DNA from: Acidicapsa ligni
Lineage (GTDB): Bacteria; Acidobacteriota; Terriglobia; Terriglobales; Acidobacteriaceae
Length of the DNA stretch: 64,000 nucleotides
Direction: 5' to 3'
Assembly: GCF_025685655.1 (NCBI RefSeq)
Contig: NZ_JAGSYG010000001.1
Location: forward strand, 372,001 to 436,000
Below the pieces are notes generated by a model that saw only the letters and a program-made list of their open reading frames with translations, had not been told where the DNA came from and did no database searches. This document shows positions 1-10,000 of the stretch, in pieces. Both the position numbers and the translations under genes were made by a program. How positions within the stretch are numbered: the first letter of the stretch is position 1; each line of letters starts with the position of its first letter.

Positions 1-249
1 CGCCCGCCAAACCGCCCTCACCCGCTCCACAACACTCACGCAACCCCCTCATAAATCCAAAAATCCACATAAACAAAAAGAGGCCCAGCCAAAGGCCAGA
101 CCCCCATTCTTTTCCGTTGTTCGTTTCAATTCCTAAACTGGCTGGTTATCCATCTGCAAGCGGGATAACCGAAATCCCCCGGACAACAAATACCGCTAAC
201 CAGCTAACTCGCTAAGCCTGCTGCAAGCCGACACTGACAAGCTAAACAG
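1..249. other. Intergenic left edge with short repeats
   Basis: No gene is visible. The region holds the probable terminator of the leftward DUF3037 gene (74-104), an inverted repeat GGTTATCC...GGATAACC with an 11-nt loop at 144-170, and several short GCTAA-type direct repeats between about 198 and 256. The inverted repeat has no T-run, so I assign it no function. Confidence 0.5.
74..104 (-). terminator. Putative Rho-independent terminator of the HipA_2/DUF3037 operon
   Basis: On the minus strand a stem of about 9 bp (GGTCTGGCC with GGCTGGGCC, including G-U pairs) is followed by TCTTTTTGTTT. It lies about 150 nt beyond the stop codon of the DUF3037 gene, in the correct direction. Confidence 0.55.
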
Positions 250-1119
250 CTAAACCCCCAACTCCCGCCGAGCCGTCTCCGCTACCCGCCCCAGATCCGC
301 AGTAGTCACCACCCGAATCCGATGCTCCTCCATAGTCTCGACAGCAAACCGGTACAACCCCAGCCGTTCCAGCTCCGCCCCTGCAAACCGCGAAACCGGC
401 TCCACCACCGCCGTCAATTCCAGCCCAACCCGCTCCACCCGCTCCACCCCGGCAATCAAACTCGCCGCAGAAAACGCCAGCACCTTGGCCATCTCCAAAC
501 CAGGCTCCAGACTCACCGCCTGAAACATCCGAACCTGACCACTCGCCGGACCATTTGAGCCATCGAGAACATCTATCCGATACCCGCAATCCAACCGCAG
601 CGGATCGCCCACCCGCGTATACAACGCCGCATCAATCCGCTTACGCATCAAATCCCAAACCCCGGCCCGCTCAAACTCCCCGCGCATCGCCGCCTGAATC
701 GCCGCCCGTCCACTCAGCCTCGAAACCCGCTCCCGCTTCTGCGGCTCCACATACAACCGCATCAGCTCCTCAACGCCCGCCTCGATACTCTCAGCCAGGT
801 AAGCCTTCCCGCGCGTCATCTGCACACAGTTGGAAAACGAATCCTCCAGCACATGAAACAGATTTCCCTCCGGCTCCTGCTCAAACCGCCTCCGAAGCTC
901 GCTCTCCAACCCCTCCAGCATCTCCGTATCCGTATCCGGATCGAGGCACCGCACCCGCCGCCAATCCGCAGTGAACTTCACCGCCGCCACGCGCCCCGCC
1001 AAACCATCCTTCGCGGCCTCGCGCAATATCACGCCCACATGCACAAACTCATTCCGCACCGGGTCCGGCACATACCGCAGCAGAAAGAACTCGCACTCCA
1101 GCCGTTCACTCATAAACAC
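250..1119 (-). CDS. DUF3037 family protein, partner of HipA-like kinase
   Basis: The 289-aa protein starts with the features typical of DUF3037: an aromatic-rich strand (CEFFLLRYVPDPVRNEF) followed by VHVGVILRE. The function of DUF3037 is unknown. From my knowledge of the family it is usually encoded beside a HipA-like kinase, as here, where the kinase gene ends 33 nt upstream on the same strand, so the two probably form one transcript. The start could also be the third codon (ATG at 1113). There is no signal peptide or membrane segment, so it should be cytoplasmic. A role as regulator or substrate of the kinase is inference from gene pairing only. Confidence 0.85.
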   Translation of the reverse strand: MFMSERLECEFFLLRYVPDPVRNEFVHVGVILREAAKDGLAGRVAAVKFTADWRRVRCLDPDTDTEMLEGLESELRRRFEQEPEGNLFHVLEDSFSNCVQMTRGKAYLAESIEAGVEELMRLYVEPQKRERVSRLSGRAAIQAAMRGEFERAGVWDLMRKRIDAALYTRVGDPLRLDCGYRIDVLDGSNGPASGQVRMFQAVSLEPGLEMAKVLAFSAASLIAGVERVERVGLELTAVVEPVSRFAGAELERLGLYRFAVETMEEHRIRVVTTADLGRVAETARRELGV

Positions 1120-1152
1120 TCAATCGTAATCCGATTCCCGCCCTGCCCACTC

Positions 1153-1974
1153 TCAATTCACAAACCTTTTGCCCATCCCCACCCATTTCGGAAACGGCTC
1201 CCTCGCCGACCGCGCAAACGCCTCAATCAATTCCCGAATCCGTCTCTGCCGCCCAATCAGCACCTCAACCAGCGCTTCCATTGAACTAAGATCGCCCTCA
1301 TACCACTCCGGCGGAATCTCCTCCGCCGCGCGCCACACCACTGCGGCATCCATCGTCTCCAGCCGCGTCAGCCAGGGCTCAAAACTCTCCCACCCACTCA
1401 CGTCCGCATAAACCCTGTTCCGCGGATACACCCCGCGCAGCGGCAAATCCTCAAACCGCCACTCCCCCGCATGAAAGCAATATCCCTGGTCGATAAACGA
1501 AGCGCTATACCGCCGCTCCCGGGCCTTTCTCGAAAACACCGCCTGCCGCCCGTTCGCATTCCCCGTCCACTTATCCAGCGCCAGCATCCCGGCAAACTCC
1601 TCCAGGTTGCGAATCTCGCCCAACTGCTCCTCCGGCAGATAATCCACCACCTGCCCCGGCATCAACCCGCCCACATACCGAGCCCCAAACTGCAAACCCT
1701 CCCGGCACCGAACCCGCACCCGGCCCATATCCACCTCCAGTTCAGGAGTGTTCTTGATCAGCCATTTCGAAACCTCGATCACTTCCGTCTGCGGCACCGT
1801 CAACCCCGCCGCCGCAGCCAGTCGCGTCGCCAGCATCTCATTCGCCAGCACCCGAATATGCTGCGGATTGTTCTGAAACTTCACCACCCACAACTGCTCA
1901 TCCGCGCCCAGCATCAAATGCCCCTGAGCCCCGCCCCGCATCCGCCGAATCTGCTGTACCGCCTGTACCGCCAA
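1153..1974 (-). CDS. HipA-like kinase (HipA_2 family)
   Basis: The protein (273 aa from the chosen start) resembles the stand-alone HipA-like kinase family (HipA_2). It has an N-terminal QIRRMRGGAQGHLM segment, VVKFQNNPQH (ATP-binding lysine candidate), a central LDKWTGNANGRQ stretch matching the catalytic D..N region of HipA kinases, and an SFIDQGYCFH segment like the metal-binding D. I chose the TTG at 1974 because GGGAGG lies 4-5 nt upstream and family members begin near this point; an ATG-initiated ORF would add 32 atypical residues up to 2070. No HipB-type HTH antitoxin is present; DUF3037 follows instead. It probably phosphorylates a protein, but the target is unknown. Confidence 0.8.
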   Translation of the reverse strand: MAVQAVQQIRRMRGGAQGHLMLGADEQLWVVKFQNNPQHIRVLANEMLATRLAAAAGLTVPQTEVIEVSKWLIKNTPELEVDMGRVRVRCREGLQFGARYVGGLMPGQVVDYLPEEQLGEIRNLEEFAGMLALDKWTGNANGRQAVFSRKARERRYSASFIDQGYCFHAGEWRFEDLPLRGVYPRNRVYADVSGWESFEPWLTRLETMDAAVVWRAAEEIPPEWYEGDLSSMEALVEVLIGRQRRIRELIEAFARSAREPFPKWVGMGKRFVN

Positions 1975-2209
1975 GGGGCCTCCCGGCCTCTGAATCCAAT
2001 AGCCAACCATCCAATAGCCAGCCCAATAGCCAGCCAAAGAACGGACCAAAGAATCGCCCGCACAACCCAATAGCTTCCCCCATGCGATCTCAATCGCAAT
2101 CCGGAAAAGCTTCCTTCAAATTTTCAAATCTGATTCGTTAATCGGATTCTACCCGACCCACCCATAATTCTCCGCAACAAAGACCAAACCCACCCTCACC
2201 CCAGCCGCT

Positions 2210-2336
2210 CGCAGTTGCAGTTGCAGTTGCAGTTGCCCTTGCCCTTGCCCTTGCAGTTGCCCCTGCTTCTGCCCTTGTCCTTGCTTTTCTGTCTGTCATT
2301 CCCGAAGGGAATCTGCTGTTATCCCTTGCCGTTGCC
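2210..2336 (+). repeat. Hexamer array + palindromic core, copy 1
   Basis: About a dozen imperfect NNTTGC hexamers precede the core palindrome ATTCCCGAAGGGAAT at 2298-2312, followed by CTGCTGTTA and more hexamers. It sits between the 3' end of the terminase-like gene and the 5' end of the HipA-like kinase gene. Confidence 0.9.
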
Positions 2337-2378
2337 ACCACCCCTGGCCCTTCTAACCACCCTCCCCAAAACCAAAAA

Positions 2379-3920
2379 TCACCTCCGCCGCCCCAACAAC
2401 TCCCCCCGGGCCGCCAACCCGATCGCCATAGCCATCACCCGGTCATCATGCGCCCCACTCCGCGCCCCAACATTCCCATTCGCCAACCGCACAAAACTCC
2501 GGCACTCCACCAGCAGCTTCCTGCTATGAAACAGCTCCGCAGACTCCACCAACGCCGCCGACATCCGCGCCAGCATCTGCGGCCTGCTCACCGAAGTAGT
2601 CAAAAACCCCGCCTGCCCATCCGCACCCCGATAAATCTCCCTATACCCACGGTCCTCCAACAGGCAAAGCAATCCCGAACCATGATTGTTTCGCTCCACC
2701 ACCAGCCACGCCGTGTTGTAATCCCATGCAATATTGCGCGCCGTTTCCATCAGCTCCAGGCCAGCCACATGCCCCGCATACTCCGCGCACTGCATCCCCG
2801 TTTCCATATCCAGAACCTGGATCGCCGACCAATCCCCCTCCGACCCACCGCCAGCCGGATCCACCGCCACCACATACAGCCTGCCCGCCATAGGAGGAAA
2901 CCAAATCTCCAACCTCCCGCTGTCCTTGTGAATTCCCGCTTCCGGTACAACCTCCAGCCGCCGCTCCACCGCCTCCATGTCAAAATACGGCTCCCCGCTC
3001 ACCCGAAAGCAGCTCTCCGCATCCTCCACAAACTCCTGCCGCGCCATCCCCCGCAACCCGGCCCGCATCGCCCGTCGAAACCCGATCTGCTCAAGATTCA
3101 GCGCCACATCCGGCCTGGTCATCAGCTCAAGCTCTTCCTCCGTCAGCGTCGCCTCATCCACCCCAGGCCCCCTGTATCCCGCATCCATCCACCACGGAAA
3201 AAAATGCCGCACCATCCCCGTCTCATGCGCCCGCTGCCACTCGTCATAAAAGCACCCACCAACCCCATTCGGCGTGGACTCCAGCATCACCTCAGCCCCC
3301 GGCGGCAACCCCGCCCGCAGCCCCGCCAAAGTCTCCGCCGCCGCGTCTCCCGAGCCCGCTCCCAGCCCATTCATACCCCATCGCGAAACCTCCGAACAAT
3401 GCAGATTCTGCACCGTCATCCCTCGCCCCGCATTTCGATCCGAAGCACTCTCCACTCGAAACTCCGAATCTATCTCCGGAAACACAATCTGCCGCACATT
3501 CGACCTCGCCGTCCGCAGCGCCCCCATCCGCAATCCCACCGGCAGATGCTCCACAAACCGATGCACAATCCGCAGGATCTCCTCAGCCGACTCCTGCGTA
3601 TGCGCCACCTGCAAAGTAAGCGTCCCCGGCTGCGTAATTGTCTTCAACAAAAACCGCCCCGCAACCCACGTAGTCAGCCCCATCTGCCGCGCCTTTAGAA
3701 CGATGTTCCCCGTACCGCGCCGCCGTTCAAACTCCCTCTGTACAGCATTCGCCCGCAGCGGCCGCAACTGCCCATCCTTCCCCCGAATGCGCAGCAAACT
3801 CTCCGCCAGAAACACCCCCACACTCCGCCCCCGCAACCGAGCATGAGGCTCATCCAACATCCTCCCCAAAATCTCCAACTCCCGCCGATCCCGCCCCGCA
3901 AAACCCAACCCCTCCACCAC
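2379..3920 (-). CDS. Terminase large subunit-like ATPase/nuclease
   Basis: The 513-aa protein has the two-domain layout of phage large terminases. Residues 76-84 (KARQMGLTT) form the variant Walker A loop, 172-177 (NLHCSE) fits a Walker B strand with S replacing the usual D, and 214-221 (ESTPNGVG) matches the coupling motif. A C-terminal RNase H-like nuclease domain begins at VVAVDPAGG (D353), with E409 (VERNNHG) and H491-D492-D493 (HDDR). All key nuclease acids appear present, so it looks intact. No portal, capsid or small-terminase gene is recognisable nearby, so it is either a prophage relic or a domesticated enzyme. The next gene upstream encodes a giant tail-fibre-like secreted protein. 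Confidence 0.85.
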   Translation of the reverse strand: MVEGLGFAGRDRRELEILGRMLDEPHARLRGRSVGVFLAESLLRIRGKDGQLRPLRANAVQREFERRRGTGNIVLKARQMGLTTWVAGRFLLKTITQPGTLTLQVAHTQESAEEILRIVHRFVEHLPVGLRMGALRTARSNVRQIVFPEIDSEFRVESASDRNAGRGMTVQNLHCSEVSRWGMNGLGAGSGDAAAETLAGLRAGLPPGAEVMLESTPNGVGGCFYDEWQRAHETGMVRHFFPWWMDAGYRGPGVDEATLTEEELELMTRPDVALNLEQIGFRRAMRAGLRGMARQEFVEDAESCFRVSGEPYFDMEAVERRLEVVPEAGIHKDSGRLEIWFPPMAGRLYVVAVDPAGGGSEGDWSAIQVLDMETGMQCAEYAGHVAGLELMETARNIAWDYNTAWLVVERNNHGSGLLCLLEDRGYREIYRGADGQAGFLTTSVSRPQMLARMSAALVESAELFHSRKLLVECRSFVRLANGNVGARSGAHDDRVMAMAIGLAARGELLGRRR

Positions 3921-3933
3921 AAATCCGCCCTAA

Positions 3934-4074
3934 CCCTCGCCGTTGTAGTTGCCGTTGCAGTCGCCCTCGTCTTTGCCCTCGCCCTTGCCCTTGCAGTTGC
4001 TTTTGCCCTTGCCTTTCTGTCTGTCATTCCCGAAGGGAATCTGCTTCTTCTTTTGCCCTTGCAGTTGCCCTTAC
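3934..4074 (+). repeat. Hexamer array + palindromic core, copy 2
   Basis: Imperfect NNTTGC hexamers flank the core palindrome at 4026-4040 on both sides. The element fills almost the whole gap between the terminase start and the end of the giant gene. Confidence 0.9.
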
Positions 4075-4089
4075 CCACACCAACAACCC

Positions 4090-7000
4090 TCAATTCCCCC
4101 CACACCAATACCGCACCGAATAAGCAGTAGAAGCCGCCAGCGCCACATTCCCCGTAAGCGTCACAGCCGCAGCACTCTCACTCCATCCCACCGAAGCAAC
4201 CACCCCACTCCCCGCCAACTGCACGCTCACCACGCAATTCGCCTGGCTAGTCCGCGTATTCGGAAAACTAAACGTCCCCAGACTTCCCGTCGTCGTAGAA
4301 GCCCCCGTAGTTAACGTCGCCGCACCACTCACCCCATCGCAAACATGACTCGCCGTACAGGCAAACGAAGCACCGCTCCCCGCCGCTGCCCCCGCAGCAA
4401 AGCTCATCGTCCCCGTCCCGCTCATCGTCTTCCCATCGATAAATCCAGCCGTCGTAACATTGCCGCTGCCCGTAACAATCGCCACCTGCAACGGAGTAGC
4501 CCCGCCCGAGAACACCGCCAACCCACCCGTTCCCGAACCAGCCTCGCGGTTCACCGACACATACCCCGTTCCATTCGCATTCAGCATCGTCTCGCCACTC
4601 TGATAAGCCTTGAAATGATCCGTCCCATCAATCGCCGAATTCAACGACCAGTTATTTCCCGCATCCTTCACCATGTACCACTGCGAAGCACCGTTCCAAT
4701 CCTTGTAGATAAACGATTCCTTCTGAGCCGCACTCAGCCCCGCCCACAGCGTCGAATCGATCTCCGCATCCGCCCCGTTCTTCACCGTCGCCGAGCCCTT
4801 CAACGTCGATGCTCCGCCCACCTGCAGGCTCCCCGTAAAGTTCGCATCGCCCGCGCCATCGATAGTCGCCACCGTAGTTTCCGTCGCACCGCCAGACCCA
4901 ATCACCAATCCGCCCGATCCCGCATTCGTCGAACCATTCAGCACCACGGCGCCCGTACCCGTCGCATTCAGAACAGTCTGATTATTCGTGCCTCCCGCAC
5001 TCGTAATCTCCGCTACCGCATTCGCCGATGTGGTCTGGTTCGTCCCCGTGAAAGTCAGCGTCGGCTGCGACGTATATCCACTCCCATTCGCAGTCATCGA
5101 CACGCTCAATACCGTGTTGCCTCCGGCACAGCTCGGCGAAGCAGTCGTCGCCATAACAGCCGTCGCCGCAGCACCCGATCCACCGCCGCCCGCAAAGCCG
5201 ATAGCCGGTGGAGTCGAAGACGTATAACACCCGCCATTGTTCACAATCACGTTGGTCACCGTATTCGCCACAGTGCTCAGATACTGCCCGATCGAAAGCC
5301 GATTGACACTGCTCAAAACATCCGTGATGTTATAAAACTGCTCCCCCGAACTCCCATCCCCCAACCCCACCGTCCACCGGTATCCATAATCCGTCTGGTA
5401 TTCATTCAACAACCCGCGCTCGTTTCCATTTCCTGTTCCCACGCGCACATGATTCGTCACAGTCGAATCCATCTGGCTCGCATACCAGTCGCCCTTCACC
5501 CCATTGAACGTTCGATGAAATGCATCCAGAAAACTGTTTCGCGAACCGTTATCCGTCAACGCCCCCGTAAACATCGTCCCACCCGTAATCCACGAGTTAT
5601 ACGTACTGCCTGCATCCGCGATAACCTGGCTCGAAGAGTTCTCATTGCGCACCCCGACAAACGTGTTGTTCTGCGCATTCGCTCCCAGGTGCAATGCCGT
5701 AGCGCAACCCTCAACATCCCCGCCAGTGAACGTATTGCCATCTCCCTGCGCCAGGTTGATTCCATACGTCCCCGCAATCGGATTCCCGCCACTCGTCGGG
5801 CAATCGATATGCAATCGGATAAACGTACTCGCATTCATCCAATCCGTAGTCGCCGCATTCGCCGCCTGGTGCCCAATGCCATTCACCGCCGTGTGCCAGC
5901 CATTGAATGCCAGGTCATAAAAACTTCCGCCCGAGTAATTCCCCGTACCATCCACCGTCATACCCGTCTGGTTCGAATTCCCCAGTAAATACAGGCTCTC
6001 CAGGTCCATCTCCTGCACCCTGTAAGCCACCAGCGCCTGCGTCGCCGCATTCGTCGAATCAGTCGTGTTGATCACCACATCATCGAGATGAAAGCCCATC
6101 GTGTCCGCCGCATACGTCGGATCGCCCACCTGCACCGCAGCACCGGCACCCGAATACAACAGCACCGTCCCACCCTGGCTTCCACTCGCCCCCGAAGCAC
6201 CACGCAAACCGCAGCCCTTCAGCGTCACATTGCGCACCCCGGCCGGCACCACAATCTGCGCCGAAGTCGAGATCGTCGCACACGGCAGCAACACCGTGGC
6301 ATTCGCCACATTCAACGTCAGTGTCGAAGCCATCGTCACCGTCCCGGTAAAATTCCGCGCATCGCAAATCCCGCCATACACCGAACTCAACCCAGCCAGG
6401 CAAGCCGATAACTTACTCCCGATATCCGAACCCGCAAACTGGTCCGCTTGGTAAGCCCCGCCCACCGCCAACGCCGTCAGTTGACCTCCGAAGTGACTCA
6501 CCGCCGCATTCAAACTCGCCCCACCCAGGTTCGCCAACGCCTGCTGCGCCGTAGTCGCACCCGTGCCTCCGTTTGCAATCCCAACCGAGCCCGTAGTGAT
6601 GTTCGCCGCATTCAACCCAGTTAAGTTTCCGCCATAAAAATTCGGCGCACTCTGCCACACCGCCGAACTCGTACTCGACCCCGTTCCCGTCTCCATCAAC
6701 ACCGCCGGAGTAGTCGACAAATTTCCCGCCAGCCGTCCAGGATTTCCGTTCCCATCGCCCATCACCAGGTCGCCCTGCGTAGTCGTCAACGGATTCGTCG
6801 CCACCGGCGCACCGCCACTCACCGCCGGAGTAGCCGAAGCCGCACCGCCCGCCAGCAGAAACGCATAGTACCTGCCCGCCGGATAGTTCTGCGCCAGCGT
6901 CGAAGGATTGCAAACCGTCAGCGCCAACGTATTCGCCGCCGTCACACTGCCGCTCATCTGTAACTGCCCCGCCGATGCCGAAGGCCGCACAAACAGCACC

Positions 7001-10000
7001 CCATCCGTAGCCACCGCACCCGGCACCGTAATCCCCGCCACCGTCGCGCATGTTTCGCCGCTCACCGTACCCGCCGCAATCGCAAACGCCTGCTCTGAAA
7101 AATCTGTAACCGGCAGCGTCGTATCGGTCCCGCTGATCAGCCCTGGCCGCACCCGCAACCCCGGCATCTGCACCGCTGTCTGGCCCGTAAATCCGGCGTA
7201 CCCATCGTTCTCCATCGTCAGATAACGCGGCATTGTCCCACCGCTCGCATAAGCCTGCTCCACAGACCGCATGCACCACTCATCCACAAAACCGGAGTTC
7301 ACACCCTTCAGACACAGCTCACCCGAATCCGTATTCGTCACCCCCGGCGGGTACGAAGTGTTGGACCATCCCAGGATCAGCCTGCCCGTAGCCACCGGCT
7401 GCACCCGCGGAGCCACCGGTGTATCCGCCGAGCTTTGTAGATTCGTCAGCTCTAAACGAAAATCCTCCAACTGCTGCGCCGCGCTCACCTGTTGCGGCTC
7501 CGCAATCGACTCCAGAACAGCTCCGCTCGCACCGATATTCCTTGCCGAAATATTCTGAAACCCACTCAGCAAAATCGCCCCGGGCAATTGGTTATTCACG
7601 CTGTCATACGGGCTCGGGCAACTCGTCGAACCATAGTTCCCGTTTGCCGCCGCGCCGTTGCAATACCCCACATCCTCCAGCCCCAGCCCATCGATCACCC
7701 AACCACCCGCAGCCGTCGCCACAATCGGATAATTCTGCGTCTCCTTCACATTCGCGTTGTGAATCGTCACCCCAAGCACCGGCCGTCCATAACGCGAATA
7801 AGCGGCAAACATCACGTGATAGATACCCCGCCACATGGAGTCTGTGATCACCCCAAAACCCGCCTGGTTCTGATCGGTCAGCCTTGCCTGGTTGTCACTC
7901 ACATGAAAGAAATACGTATTGAACCACGTGTCCAAAGCATTCTGCACCGTCTGCGCCTGGCTCACCGATGCCCAGTTCGCGCCGTAAAACACCATCCCAT
8001 CCAGCGCCGTTGAATCACCCAGGTTCTCCGCATTTAAAAACACTTCTCCACTCGTGCTCGTCGACGGAGCACGCGATCCCCACCAGCCGCCCACAATGAT
8101 GCCCGCTTCGCTATTCTGAATAAACGTGTCCTGAAAGGTGTCGTACTGCGACGATCCCGCCAGCACCGCAATCCCCACCCCGGCCATGTTCACTCGCTGC
8201 CAGCGCCAGTAAGCTCCCGCCTGTGTCGCCGCGCCGATAAACGCCTTGTTGATACTCACATCAAAAAGATTCCAACTCGCGATAGGACTGTCCGAACCAA
8301 ACACCGCAAAATAAGGCGCGTTCATCGTGTAAGTCGCAGCCGTCGCAGCCGCCGGCGTATAACTCGAAACAATCGTCGCCCCATTGCCATAAATCGTCAG
8401 CGGAAACGATTGCTCACTCTGCACTCGAATCGCGTATCCGAGATATCCCGGCGTCTCCGGCGCAATGTTTGTACACGCCACTCCTCCACACGTATCCGTA
8501 CTCGGCGCCGTTCCGTCATCCCACGCCGTCTGCATATAACCCGTGATGGTTCCAATGAAATAAGTCTTCCCCTGCGTCAGCGTGACCGATCCCGCACGCG
8601 TCCCATTCTGCGTCGCATAACTGATCGCGTTATTGAAGCACTGCGTATCATCCGTCACTCCATCGGCAGCGCAGCCAAAATCATCCACCCGCACTTCGGC
8701 TGAATAACTCGTAACTCCCCGCCTCTGATCCAGCACAGGAATCGGCACAGCCACAGCAGGCGGCGCAGCCACGGAGATATTCGGACAACTCGTATATCCC
8801 GACCCTCCGTTCGTCACCGTGTAACTCGCCACCTGTCCGCCACTCACATTCGCAGTAACAGCCAGCCCCGCTCCACCACCGCCCGTAATCGACAACACAG
8901 GAGCACTCGAATATCCCTGTCCCAACTGCCCCGGCATCACCGCCGTCACCTTGCCGCCCTGCGTCGCGTCATACACACACAGCGCCGTAGCATTCATCGC
9001 AGCATTCTGCGCATACATCCCCACCGTCCCCGACGGAATCAGCGCCGAACTCGCCGTAGCCACACAACTCCCCACCGAAGAAGACAAAGCGCAATCCGTA
9101 GTCCCATCGATCACCGGAGCAGTCAACGCACCCGTCAGCGTTCCACCCGCAATCGGCAACGCACCCGTTCCACTCCCACCGCCCGAACCAATTGCACTCG
9201 AAATCTGCGTATCCACATACGCCTTGTTCGTAGCCTGGTTCGCCGCAGTCGGAGCATTCGCAATCAGCACCTGTTGAAACGCCGGCACAAAAGCCATCCA
9301 CGCCGTCTCAACATTCGTCACAACACCCGGCGATAACCCAACAGCATTGACAGCATTCCCCTGCGTAGCCGCATCGCAACCCGTGTTCCCCGTCACCGTG
9401 TTGTAAGGGATGCGAAACACCTGCCAACTCGTAGTCAGGCTCACCATCTGGTCAGCGAAAACGCAGCCTGCCGCGCCACTCCCCGCCAGCTTCAACTCCT
9501 GCGTAGTCGCAACATCCGCCTTGGCCGCGACCTCCCACGTTCCCGTTCCGGCCGGAAATCCCTTCCCCAAAACCAGCGCTCCCGCAACCCCACGAAGCGC
9601 CCAAACACCCGACGTATCCCACGCCCCACCCAACGCCTTCACATACGATCCAGTCACCGGAGCCGCAGGATCCTTGCCAAACGAACTCCCCACCGCAACC
9701 GACTCACCTCCAGCCGAATACAAATCCTCCGCCGAAAAGAAAAGATCGTTCAAGCTAGGAAACGCCTGGTTCGCCGCACCTCCACCCAGCAACGCAAAAT
9801 CCGCCGAAACCACCTGCGGAGTCGCCCGTGAAGCCTCTAACCCAGCCTGTCCAAATCCCGAAGCACTGGACTGCACAAACACATTCCCCAGTCCCCCATC
9901 GGACAACCCGGCAGCGGCAATCCCCAGCCCATTGAACCTGTTCTGCGAACCCAGGTAACTCCCCGAATCACCCACCACCAGCGCCGGATAAGCCGTAGTC

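Noticed and set aside
2138-2341. ORFs rich in Ala-Arg-Lys (ARARAKAR type) within the hexamer arrays
   Set aside because: They are the minus-strand reading of (TTGCCN)n repeats, seen wherever the element occurs; no ribosome-binding site or homology.
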